Origin: Elainella sp. Prado103
GTDB taxonomy: Bacteria; Cyanobacteriota; Cyanobacteriia; Elainellales; Elainellaceae
NCBI GenBank assembly: GCA_025454395.1
Contig: JALOOM010000040.1
Coordinates: forward strand, 1-64,000
Length of the DNA: 64,000 nt
Reading direction: 5' to 3'
A program made the translations under genes and the position numbers. Shown here piece after piece: positions 47,214-55,898 of this stretch. The notes under the pieces are model-generated. The model was not told the origin of the DNA. It saw only the letters and a list, made by a program, of their open reading frames with translations, and searched no databases. Numbering within the stretch: position 1 is the stretch's first letter; every line of letters begins with the position of its first letter.

Positions 47214-50200
47214 TTAAACTTGGTCGCTCCTATAAGCTTGAGTGACCTGAATCAATTGGTCAAGCTGAAAATTTTGAATCATTTGCTCGATCGATTCCTT
47301 TAATGCAGTTTCAGTGGGCGGAATTGCTTCGAGCAGTTGCAGAATCTGGGGTTCATTTGCACTACGAGCAGCCCGATTCAACTGAGCAATCCATAAGGGC
47401 GGCATAACCGCGAGGGCTTGGGAAAGCCATGGTGCGGCTTTGGTTGAACGCAACGGTTTCTGGGGTAGAGTCCGGCTGATTTTTGGGTCATAGCGGTATT
47501 GCACACCCAGATGCTGGGCCATTTTTTCAAACACCATTGCTTCTGTGCAGGGTTTGGCCACAAAGTCATTGCAGCCTGCGGCTAAACTGCGCCGATGCTC
47601 TTCTTCAAAAGCTGTAGCTGTGATCGCAATAATTTTGGTGGAAAGAGCCTGGGTTGAGCGAACAGCAAGGGCTTGCTGGGCTTCATGTTGACGAATTTGC
47701 TGAACTGCTTCCAAGCCACTCACCACGGGCATTCTCATATCCATCCAGATCAGGTGGGGTTGAAACTGTCGCCATTGCTCAACGGCCTCTGCACCGTTTT
47801 GGGCCGATTGAACATGAAACCCAACCATTTGTAGCCATTGCACCATCAAGTAGCGATTAGTGTGGGTGTCATCCACGACCAAAACGCGATAGGTCGGTTG
47901 ACCGGGCATTAACCCGATCGCCTGCCGGACTGTTGCCTTACAGGGATCTTGCCGATTGAGCAGCCGAATCGGTAATTTGAGCTGAAATTGAGTTCCTTTG
48001 CCCAGTTGGCTTTGTACGGTGAGATCGCCTCCCATCAATTGAACGAAGCGCCGACTAATGGCTAATCCTAGACCTGTACCTTGCTGCGATTGCCGAACGA
48101 CTTCAGATTGGACGAAAACATCAAAGACCCGATCGAGATCTTCGCTAGGAATGCCAATTCCAGTATCTTGCACTTTGATATAGAGATAGGCTGGCATAGG
48201 ATCAAGCCCGACTTCGGATTCTGCCACAGCATGATCACTGGGTGCTGGAGTTTCATCTTCCTCTGGGTAGCCTTGAGCAATATGCATTTCGACTGTCAGT
48301 AGGACTTGACCCTGATCGGTAAATTTAATGGCGTTATCTAGTAAATTTGTGATAATTTGTCGTAACTTACACTCATCTGCGTAGATGTATTGAGGTAAAT
48401 TGTCTGCTCGATTGCAGATAAACTCTATATCTTTAACTTGTGAATCAACTCGGAATGTTTCTTCCAGCGTTGACAATAACATAAAAAGATCGAAAATAGA
48501 TTCTTCTAGAACCACATGACCAGCCTCGATCTTAGAGATTGATAAAACATCATTGATTAATTGCAGAAGATATTTGCCATTTCGATTGATAATATCCAAC
48601 TGGGTTTGCTGGCTGGGGGTTGTGCTGGCATCATGGGCCATGAGTTGGCTATAGCCCAGGATGGCACTGAGTGGTGTTCTTAACTCATGGCTCATATTGG
48701 CCAAAAATGTACTTTTAGCTCGGTTTGCGGCTTCAGCAGTTTCTTTGGCCTGTTGCAGTTCCAGTTCAACACATTTGCGACTTGTAATGTCTCGAACCAT
48801 AATCAAAACGCTGTCCTCTCCATAGGGCAACATGCGAACTTCCTCATACTGCAATCGATCGTTCGCCTGTACCTGCTGCTCGTAAGTTTGCATCACGCCG
48901 GTGGCTAACGTTTTTTGGATCATCTTGAGCTTTTGGTTGGCGATCTCAGGGGGCAGCAGTGCGCTTACTGATTGACCGATCAAGTTGATCTGCTCCGGCA
49001 ACAAATCGAGTTTTGTATTGGGATGAATCAGGTCTAAGTAAACCCCTTCTGCGCTCACAACGCTCATCAGATCCGGAATAGTGGAGAGGATGGCCCGGTT
49101 GCGCTCTTCGCTGCGGCGTAACGCTGCCTCAATTTGCTGATGCTCACTGATATCTTGAATCTGGGAAATGTAATACAGTGGTCTGTCGTTGGGATCGCGG
49201 AGGAGAGAGAGATTCATGAGTCCCCAAACGATCCGGCCCTGCCGATGTAATAATCGCTGCTCCGTTTGACCCGTGTGATTGCCCGCAAATTGATCGGTGG
49301 ATTGCTTGCCCCAGGGCACAAATGGATCGTCTGGATGAATCACTGCTGACAGAGATCGTTCTAACAATTCGGCTGCACTGTAACCCAGCATTTGGCATAA
49401 AGCCCGATTGACTCGGAGGAACCGCCCGTGCAAGGACAAAATCGCCATGCCAATGCCTGCATCATCAAACGATCGCCGAAATCGTTCGTCACTTTGCTGT
49501 CGGGCGGCGGTTTGCTCAGCCACCTGTATGCTCAGTTGCCGGTGATAGTCGCTTAAAATCCGTTCTGCTTCTCGCCGTTGTGTAATATCTCGAAACACAT
49601 TCACTGAGGCAATCACCTGACCCTGTTGATCGAGTAATGGGGTCGCACAGACCTCTAACGCAATGATCTGTTGACCTTGGCGCAGTTCTAGATCGGTGGC
49701 ATTCACTTCTTGTCCCTGCAGCGCTAAGATGGCCGGGAGTTCCTCGAAGGGATAGAGTTGGTCACTGCCACTGCGATAGATGGGGCTAGCGACTAGACAG
49801 TGCTGCAACGGCAATTCACCGGCAAAATCTTTAATTTGCAATAATTGCTTGCCGGTTGAGTTGATGTACGCGATCTCGCCCCCCTGTCCATGCATGGAAA
49901 CTCCCACCGGAATCGCTTCTAAAATTTGCTTCGTGCGATTTTCGCTTTCTGTGAGAGCCTGATTTAAAGACTGCATCCCACAAAATGCTCGTTGTAGTTT
50001 CAGGGCCATCTGTTGAAACGACTGAGCAAACTCCCCCAATTCATCTCGACGCTGGCTATCTACGAGTTGCTGCAAGTCTTCGGGTGGGAGATCTCCGTTG
50101 GCCAACCGTTTGGCTGCTAGCCGCAATTGACCGATCGGTCGGGTAATCCAGCGGGCCGTGATCATGCCCAGTCCACCGGAAACCAGGACAGCCAAACTGG

Positions 50201-51302
50201 ATAGCAGCAGCATGGTGTTGCGATTACGCTGGAGTTCTAGCGTGAAGTCTGACTGGGGTAAAACTGTGACTAACTGCCAATTCAGATTGGTGTCATTGGA
50301 GAGCGGTGAGACTCGCACAAAGTAACGTTCCTGATCGACAACCTGCATGAACTGGTGGGGCTGTCCGGCTGGCAGCGCAATTACCGAACGGGCCACCGCT
50401 TGAGTCAGGGGATCACTACTATAAGTGGCGGCGAGGCGACGCTGCTGGGAATCGGTCGATCGAGCAAAGTTGGGTTCAATTTGGCTCCGGATCGGCATCT
50501 CGCCGGTGGAGGTGGCAATCAGCAAGCCAGCAGAATCGATAATGAATCCCTGTCCAGTCTGGCCAAATTGCAAATCTTGTAAAAACTGCCCGATGCCGGT
50601 CAGCAACAAACTGGTACTGACGACTCCCTGTAGTTTTTGGTTCTCATCATAGAAAGGAGTAAAATGGGCCAGCATCAATCGAGGCTGATCTGCGCCACGG
50701 GCAAAGGAAATTTCTAATTGCCAATTTGGCTGCTGGGAGGTTCGCGTGCTCAGATAGCCAGACTGGTTCAGCAGTTCTTGGCGGAAATTGAGATTGGATC
50801 GAATTAAGGTAGACTGCGGGTGTTGTGCGGCTGCATTCAGTGAATAACGGTAGATTTGCCCTCCCCTGGCCGCAGTCTGAATCCGCAGAAAACCTTCCAG
50901 CTCATTGACTCGATCGATCGATAAAAACTCTTGCTGCTCAGTGATGATGGTAATGCTCCCCACATCTGGGAAAATCTGGCTCTGTTGCACCAGTTGCCGC
51001 TCCAGGGTTTTGAAATCTTGCCAGTTCAGCAGTCCCTGTTGAAATGCGGCTGCATTCAATTGGTTGATTTCACGCGGCGTATGAAGATAATGCTGGAGGT
51101 TCTGATCGATGCGATCACTCAGCTCTGCCATTAAGTTATGGGCCAGATCTTCGATCGCTTTTTGCCCGCTGCGATAGGACAGATAACTGACGAATGCAAC
51201 TGTACCAACTGTCTGCAACACAAAAGGAACTGCCAGAATAAACCAGAGGGGCAGCTTTTTGGGATATTGCCCGAGCCATTTCAGGGAAGGAAACCACTTC
51301 AT
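47214..51302 (-). CDS. hybrid sensor histidine kinase (Cache-HAMP-PAS x3-kinase-receiver)
   Basis: 1362 residues. Membrane helices at about 18-42 and 362-385 frame an extracytoplasmic sensor that looks like a dCache domain. A HAMP linker (about 386-440) is followed by three PAS domains at about 455-575, 605-730 and 734-850. The kinase core is complete: H-box [14 protein letters not shown] near 875, N-box [15 protein letters not shown]1 [11 protein letters not shown]2 [13 protein letters not shown]-terminal receiver has its Asp in [11 protein letters not shown] near 1186. The 100-residue tail after the receiver shows no HPt His. It is followed by its response regulator. The start is 24 bp from the divergent prmC, so promoters lie within or beside coding DNA. 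Confidence 0.93.
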   Translation of the reverse strand: MKWFPSLKWLGQYPKKLPLWFILAVPFVLQTVGTVAFVSYLSYRSGQKAIEDLAHNLMAELSDRIDQNLQHYLHTPREINQLNAAAFQQGLLNWQDFKTLERQLVQQSQIFPDVGSITIITEQQEFLSIDRVNELEGFLRIQTAARGGQIYRYSLNAAAQHPQSTLIRSNLNFRQELLNQSGYLSTRTSQQPNWQLEISFARGADQPRLMLAHFTPFYDENQKLQGVVSTSLLLTGIGQFLQDLQFGQTGQGFIIDSAGLLIATSTGEMPIRSQIEPNFARSTDSQQRRLAATYSSDPLTQAVARSVIALPAGQPHQFMQVVDQERYFVRVSPLSNDTNLNWQLVTVLPQSDFTLELQRNRNTMLLLSSLAVLVSGGLGMITARWITRPIGQLRLAAKRLANGDLPPEDLQQLVDSQRRDELGEFAQSFQQMALKLQRAFCGMQSLNQALTESENRTKQILEAIPVGVSMHGQGGEIAYINSTGKQLLQIKDFAGELPLQHCLVASPIYRSGSDQLYPFEELPAILALQGQEVNATDLELRQGQQIIALEVCATPLLDQQGQVIASVNVFRDITQRREAERILSDYHRQLSIQVAEQTAARQQSDERFRRSFDDAGIGMAILSLHGRFLRVNRALCQMLGYSAAELLERSLSAVIHPDDPFVPWGKQSTDQFAGNHTGQTEQRLLHRQGRIVWGLMNLSLLRDPNDRPLYYISQIQDISEHQQIEAALRRSEERNRAILSTIPDLMSVVSAEGVYLDLIHPNTKLDLLPEQINLIGQSVSALLPPEIANQKLKMIQKTLATGVMQTYEQQVQANDRLQYEEVRMLPYGEDSVLIMVRDITSRKCVELELQQAKETAEAANRAKSTFLANMSHELRTPLSAILGYSQLMAHDASTTPSQQTQLDIINRNGKYLLQLINDVLSISKIEAGHVVLEESIFDLFMLLSTLEETFRVDSQVKDIEFICNRADNLPQYIYADECKLRQIITNLLDNAIKFTDQGQVLLTVEMHIAQGYPEEDETPAPSDHAVAESEVGLDPMPAYLYIKVQDTGIGIPSEDLDRVFDVFVQSEVVRQSQQGTGLGLAISRRFVQLMGGDLTVQSQLGKGTQFQLKLPIRLLNRQDPCKATVRQAIGLMPGQPTYRVLVVDDTHTNRYLMVQWLQMVGFHVQSAQNGAEAVEQWRQFQPHLIWMDMRMPVVSGLEAVQQIRQHEAQQALAVRSTQALSTKIIAITATAFEEEHRRSLAAGCNDFVAKPCTEAMVFEKMAQHLGVQYRYDPKISRTLPQKPLRSTKAAPWLSQALAVMPPLWIAQLNRAARSANEPQILQLLEAIPPTETALKESIEQMIQNFQLDQLIQVTQAYRSDQV

Positions 51303-51326
51303 TGCTGAATTTTTGTGTAGCCTAAC

Positions 51327-52220
51327 ATGCCTTTCGATCGCCTTTATTCAATTTCTAGCGCTGATTTGCAGCAATGGCGAGCTCAAGCCTGTCTTGAGGC
51401 CCAAGCTGCCGATATTCCTACTGCCGAGATCGACTGGCTTTTGCAGATGGCTGGCATCGATCGGTTGGCGTTGAAACTGGGTCTGCCTGATCCCACCATC
51501 GCCAGTGCTCAGCCCTTATCAGAACTCGATCGGCAATGGCAGCAACGTTTGAACCAGCGCATTCCCGTCCAATATCTGGTTGGCCTTGCCCCTTGGCGGC
51601 AGTTTACGCTCACGGTGTCTCCCGCCGTCCTGATTCCCCGCCCGGAAACGGAGTTGGTGATTGATCTGGTGATGGCTGCTGTCCCAGACCGCCATCGGCC
51701 GCAACAATGGGCCGACTTAGGAACAGGGAGTGGGGCGATCGCGATCGGGCTGGCCGATGGGCTGCCGCACGCTATCATTCATGCGGTCGATCGTAGCTCC
51801 GCAGCTCTACAGATTGCGCGTCAAAATGCTCAGCACTATGGTTTGACCGATCGCATCCAGTTTTATCGCGGGTCTTGGTTTGAGCCTTTAGCAAACTTGC
51901 GCGGGCAATTGGATGGAGTAGTATCGAACCCGCCCTACATCCCCACCACTGACTTGGCAACTCTGCAACCGGAAGTGGCCCAACATGAGCCGCATTTGGC
52001 GCTTGATGGCGGGTGGGATGGGCTAGAAGGCATTCGGCAGCTCGTGACTTTAGCCCCAGAGTATTTGAAACCTGGCGGCATTTGGTTAATTGAAATGATG
52101 GCGGGGCAAGCCGCAGCGGTGACTGAGCTGCTGGAATTACAAGGAGGCTATCGGGATATTCAAATTTACCCTGATCTGGCTGGGATCGATCGATTTGCCT
52201 TCGCGTATTGTAAAGAATAG
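51327..52220 (+). CDS. prmC: peptide chain release factor N5-glutamine methyltransferase
   Basis: 297 residues. PrmC methylates the Gln of the GGQ motif in release factors RF1 and RF2 using S-adenosylmethionine. The AdoMet fold shows [12 protein letters not shown], and the Gln-binding motif is SNPPYIPT near residue 201. The N-terminal helical domain binds release factor. The gene is divergent from the hybrid kinase and 55 bp before tsaC, so prmC and tsaC may be cotranscribed. Confidence 0.95.
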   Translation: MPFDRLYSISSADLQQWRAQACLEAQAADIPTAEIDWLLQMAGIDRLALKLGLPDPTIASAQPLSELDRQWQQRLNQRIPVQYLVGLAPWRQFTLTVSPAVLIPRPETELVIDLVMAAVPDRHRPQQWADLGTGSGAIAIGLADGLPHAIIHAVDRSSAALQIARQNAQHYGLTDRIQFYRGSWFEPLANLRGQLDGVVSNPPYIPTTDLATLQPEVAQHEPHLALDGGWDGLEGIRQLVTLAPEYLKPGGIWLIEMMAGQAAAVTELLELQGGYRDIQIYPDLAGIDRFAFAYCKE

Positions 52221-52275
52221 AGCTGATCCCACTTTTGGAGGGCAGTCCTTGACCTAGTCAGATTCGGATTCATTT

Positions 52276-52899
52276 ATGCCGCAACTATCATGGGTTGATT
52301 TTGTCGCTGCTGTGCAGATGGGGGAGTTGGTTAGTTTTCCGACCGATACCGTACCCGCCCTGGCTTGTCGTCCCGATCGGGCTGAGCGAATCTATGCGGC
52401 CAAACAACGGAGCGAAACCAAACCGCTAATTTTAATGGGTGGTGAAGTGATAGATCTATGGGCTTATGTGCAAGGGAGTGCAGCCGAGTTAGCCGTTTGG
52501 CAGCAGGTGGCAGATCGCTACTTTCCGGGCGCTTTAACCCTGGTTTTGCCTGCTAGTGCCCAACTCCCCACGGCCATGAATCCGGCCGATCCTACGACGA
52601 TCGGCATCCGTGTGCCTAATCATCCGATCGCTCGCCAGATCCTGCGTTGCACCCAGCCTCTGGCCACCACCAGTGTGAATCGATCGGGGCAACCGGCGCT
52701 CACCGATTGGGACAAAATTACGGCTGAATTTCCAGAAGTTTATACCTTGAGTCCAGAAGCTTTCGCTGAACTCCAGCAAGATTTCTCGATCGATCCGCTC
52801 AACCTTGCTTTTGGCTCCGGACAGCCCTCGACTGTAGCGAAATGGCAGGGCTCCGGTTGGGAAATTTTACGACAGGGGGAGATTGTGCTGGAACTGTAG
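52276..52899 (+). CDS. tsaC: threonylcarbamoyl-AMP synthase, Sua5/YciO/YrdC family
   Basis: 207 residues. The enzyme makes threonylcarbamoyl-AMP from Thr, bicarbonate and ATP, the first step of the t6A tRNA modification; TsaD, also in this window (54175-55302), uses the product. Family motifs are VSFPTDTVPALAC, KQRSETKPLILM, and TIGIRVPNHPIARQ, and the ending TSVNRSGQPALTD. It lacks the extra C-terminal Sua5 domain, so it is the short TsaC type. Confidence 0.9.
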   Translation: MPQLSWVDFVAAVQMGELVSFPTDTVPALACRPDRAERIYAAKQRSETKPLILMGGEVIDLWAYVQGSAAELAVWQQVADRYFPGALTLVLPASAQLPTAMNPADPTTIGIRVPNHPIARQILRCTQPLATTSVNRSGQPALTDWDKITAEFPEVYTLSPEAFAELQQDFSIDPLNLAFGSGQPSTVAKWQGSGWEILRQGEIVLEL

Positions 52900-53107
52900 T
52901 CTTGAGGTTCAGGTTGCCAGGTTTTGCTTTAGTCTCAAACTGAGGCGATCCTACAAAACCAGTGAGCGATCGAATTGACCCCGTCTCCATGGAAGGGCAT
53001 TAATCCGATCGCTCATGAGTTGAGGCCAGATTCAAGCAAACCTAGCGCTTCAGAGCTTGAAGAACTAGATCTTGTGACCCAGCCAGATTCGTGCTAGGTT
53101 CCGATCC

Positions 53108-53236
53108 CTATGGCATGGGGTGGAATAGCAGATCTGGAAAGAAACGATTGAATTCGATCAAAATTCCGGCTGTGACGAATAAAAGCGCCATCAACAGCAC
53201 GGGAGCTGTAGAAAGGTACTTGAGCAGATATTGCAT
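53108..53236 (-). CDS. psaJ: photosystem I reaction centre subunit IX
   Basis: 42 residues, too short for many gene callers. It reads [19 protein letters not shown] and ends [10 protein letters not shown], with one membrane helix and the [10 protein letters not shown] ending typical of PsaJ. PsaJ sits next to PsaF in photosystem I and stabilises it. ATG is preceded by GGAG 8 bases upstream. It follows psaF by 39 bp on the same strand, the normal cyanobacterial psaFJ operon. Confidence 0.95.
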   Translation of the reverse strand: MQYLLKYLSTAPVLLMALLFVTAGILIEFNRFFPDLLFHPMP

Positions 53237-53275
53237 AGCGCACTCCAAAATCAAAGAATCAGGACGGGGTTGAAC

Positions 53276-53761
53276 CTAGCGGGGAGAAACAGGAATTTCA
53301 CTGTCTTTTGCGGTGAGTTCACCCGACGTGAATTCTTTCAAAGCCGCCAACGGCCAAGCAAAACCAGACAGCATGAACTTGAGTGCACGGGGGACATCAA
53401 TGATGATCTCTTTCATTTCAGGATCTTTTTCACCCCGGACGGAGATCAGGTAAGCCCGACCAACCCAGCCGATCCAACCTGCAATATACAGGAAGAGCAC
53501 ACTGGGGATGAGAAATTCACCTGCATGGCTGAGACGACCATCCACAATCAGGTGAGGCAGTCCTTCTGGGCCGCACAAAACACCAGATTGAGCATAATTT
53601 TCGAACCGCTCCTTAGCTTGGGGAGTCTTCGCATTTGCTGCACGCTGCAAGAAGGCTTTTGATTCACCACAGGGGGTCAAACCTGCCACATCAGCCGAAG
53701 CTGAGGGGGTAACTGTGACCCACAGGAAGAGAACAAGCACTAGAGCAAACAATTTTCGCAT
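53276..53761 (-). CDS. psaF: photosystem I reaction centre subunit III
   Basis: 161 residues with a signal peptide (about 1-23, [20 protein letters not shown]) for lumen insertion. Mature features are [36 protein letters not shown] and a membrane helix [17 protein letters not shown], with the C-terminus [18 protein letters not shown]. PsaF is a core photosystem I subunit on the luminal side that helps dock plastocyanin or cytochrome c6, though not essential for that in cyanobacteria. It heads the psaFJ operon. The upstream spacer (53762-54174) holds its promoter, not identified by eye. Confidence 0.97.
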   Translation of the reverse strand: MRKLFALVLVLFLWVTVTPSASADVAGLTPCGESKAFLQRAANAKTPQAKERFENYAQSGVLCGPEGLPHLIVDGRLSHAGEFLIPSVLFLYIAGWIGWVGRAYLISVRGEKDPEMKEIIIDVPRALKFMLSGFAWPLAALKEFTSGELTAKDSEIPVSPR

Positions 53762-54174
53762 GGAATTGTTTCCCTTTATTTACAAAAATCAAAGTATTTC
53801 GTACGAAACGTTAAGTAACTTGCACAAAAAGATTTGGGCTGTGAGAGCAATCATACCCCCAAGGTCTGCCTACTCCAGTTAAGCTCTTAAAAGAAGTTTA
53901 CGTATTGGCAGAAAAATGCCAGATGGAGCGATGAAAGGGTGGCTATGATGTGTCTGGGATCACATCTGGATCCCCATCTGGATCCTCATCTGGGTTTCAG
54001 AGGTTCAAAGGCTGAAATTAAACTGATTTGATTTGATTTGATTTGATTTGATTTGATTTGAACTGATCTGGATTGACTCCTCCGCTTGCGGGTGACCCCT
54101 GCTTGCGGGTGACCCCTGTTTGCGGGTGACCGCTGCTGATTTCTTTGACCTAACGATTTTTGAACGGTTCTTGT
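53762..54174. repeat. psaF-tsaD spacer with three repeat types
   Basis: This divergent spacer holds CATCTGGATCC-type repeats (53956-53998), seven copies of ATTTG (54026-54060) and three copies of a 17-bp unit GCTTGCGGGTGACCCCT (54084-54134). The last two lie within 150 bp of the tsaD start and could vary in length and affect its expression. Confidence 0.8.
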
Positions 54175-55302
54175 ATGTCTACTGTGCTGGCGATCGAAAC
54201 AAGCTGTGATGAAACCGCTGTGGCGATTGTGCGAGATTCTGGGCAACGATCGCTCGATCGGCGACAGATTCTGAGCAATGTTGTTTCATCGCAAATTCAG
54301 ATCCATCAAGCTTATGGCGGCGTGGTGCCTGAGGTGGCCTCGCGCCATCATGTGGAAATGATCAATTGGGCGATCCAGCAAGCTTTACAGCAAGCGGGGA
54401 TCGGTTGGGAGGCGATCGATGGCGTGGCAGCAACCTGTGCACCGGGGCTGGTGGGAGCTTTGCTCGTGGGCTTAACGGCAGCTAAAACCTTAGCTATGTT
54501 GCATCAAAAGCCTCTTCTGGGCATTCATCATCTGGAAGGACATATCTATGCTTCCTATCTCAGTGAGCCCCAGCTTGAGCCTCCTTTTCTTTGCCTGTTG
54601 GTGTCGGGAGGGCATACGAGTTTGATTCATGTGAAGGATTGTGGGGTTTATGAACCGTTGGGGCAAACCCGCGATGATGCAGCGGGCGAGGCATTCGATA
54701 AGGTGGCCCGGCTGCTGAAGCTCGATTATCCGGGTGGCCCAGTGATCGATCGCTTGGCTCAACAGGGCAATCCAGATGCATTTGTACTGCCCGAGGGAAA
54801 AGTTTCGCTGCCTCAAGGCGGGTTTCATCCCTATGACTCTAGCTTCAGTGGACTGAAGACGGCGATGCTGCGTTTAGTGCAGTCTCTACCGGCTGATGAG
54901 CTGCCTGTGGCTGATCTGGCGGCAAGTTTTCAGGCAGCCGTAGCAAAAGCCCTGACAAAACGGACGATCGCTTGTGCTTTAGACTATGGACTCAGTACGA
55001 TTGCTGTGGGCGGAGGTGTGGCAGCTAATAGTGGACTGCGATCCCATTTGGAACAGGCAGCGACTGCCCAAGGTCTGCGTGTGTTATTTCCACCCCTCAA
55101 ATTCTGTACGGATAACGCGGCTATGATCGCCTGTGCTGCGGCTGACCACTTGAATCGGGGGCATCGATCGCCCTTCACGGTGGGGGTACAGTCTCGGTTG
55201 CCGTTGACGGCGGTGATGCAGCTTTATCAGCCCGCAGTGGCCAGTAGTCCAATTTCTGAGAATTCCTCAGCGACTCTGATTGCATCTGGGAACTTGAGTT
55301 GA
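54175..55302 (+). CDS. tsaD: tRNA N6-adenosine threonylcarbamoyltransferase
   Basis: About 375 residues. TsaD transfers the threonylcarbamoyl group made by TsaC to A37 of ANN-decoding tRNAs, with TsaB and TsaE. The metal-binding His are in [17 protein letters not shown]-fold motifs include [26 protein letters not shown], and [16 protein letters not shown] 54175 matches the family N-terminus; TTG 54160 would add five residues. The 73 residues after the conserved C-terminal part end in a Ser/Ala-rich tail that looks clade specific. Confidence 0.95.
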   Translation: MSTVLAIETSCDETAVAIVRDSGQRSLDRRQILSNVVSSQIQIHQAYGGVVPEVASRHHVEMINWAIQQALQQAGIGWEAIDGVAATCAPGLVGALLVGLTAAKTLAMLHQKPLLGIHHLEGHIYASYLSEPQLEPPFLCLLVSGGHTSLIHVKDCGVYEPLGQTRDDAAGEAFDKVARLLKLDYPGGPVIDRLAQQGNPDAFVLPEGKVSLPQGGFHPYDSSFSGLKTAMLRLVQSLPADELPVADLAASFQAAVAKALTKRTIACALDYGLSTIAVGGGVAANSGLRSHLEQAATAQGLRVLFPPLKFCTDNAAMIACAAADHLNRGHRSPFTVGVQSRLPLTAVMQLYQPAVASSPISENSSATLIASGNLS

Positions 55303-55364
55303 TATGGTGATGGGACAACCGATTGATGATTATTATCATATTTACCATTTGAATCAGTCTATAG

Positions 55365-55616
55365 TTCGAATCAGTCTATAGCTCGAACCAGTCTGATAGT
55401 TAGTCTGATAGCTCGAACCAGTCTGATAGGTCGAACCCGTCTGATAGGTCGAACCAGTCTGATAGGTCGAACCAGTCTGATAGTTAGTCTGATAGGTCGA
55501 ACCAGTCTGATAGGTCGAACCAGTCTGATAGGTCGAACCAGTCTGATAGGTCGAACTAGTCTGATAGGTCGAACCAGTCTGATAGCTCGAACCAGTCTGA
55601 TAGCTCGAACCAGTGT
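55365..55616. repeat. 18-bp tandem repeat array, about 13 copies
   Basis: The unit TCTGATAGGTCGAACCAG, with variants in which GGTC becomes GCTC, repeats with two truncated 12-bp copies (TCTGATAGTTAG). Decayed copies extend to about 55350 and 55665. It is open on the minus strand as GSTYQT repeats only because 18 is a multiple of three. No spacers separate the units, so it is not a CRISPR. It lies between tsaD and the PEP-binding protein gene. Confidence 0.9.
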
Positions 55617-55898
55617 ATAACTTGAGCGAGTTCATAGCTTGAGCAAGTCTATAGCTTGAACCAGTCCATCCTTCAATTGCCCTCCGCTGGCTGTTGCTGA
55701 TCCACTTAAGCCTGATTTTTAAGTCTGATTTTTAAGCCTGATTATGTTGATTCACCTGGATAGGTCTCAGAACGAATCACAATAACCCGCAATAGCATTT
55801 GGAAATAGGAACTCGGAGCGCTTTAAAACCAGGTTGGGTTCACGGTTTGCTTTTCACCCTTTGGGGTCAATTGCCCTTATTCTGCTCTCCGCTGTTCT
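55617..55898. other. remainder of the tsaD-PEP protein spacer
   Basis: About 280 bp without a gene, starting with decayed repeat copies and AAGCCTGATTTTTAAG-type direct repeats (55710-55745). No clear promoter is seen. Confidence 0.4.

Noticed and set aside
55365-55616. CRISPR array
   Set aside because: Units are contiguous with no spacers, and no cas genes lie nearby.
55354-55635. Minus-strand open frame of 93 residues with GSTYQT repeats
   Set aside because: It is only the 18-bp tandem array read in an open frame; it has no ribosome site, no non-repeat core, and truncated units keep the frame by chance because they are 12 bp.
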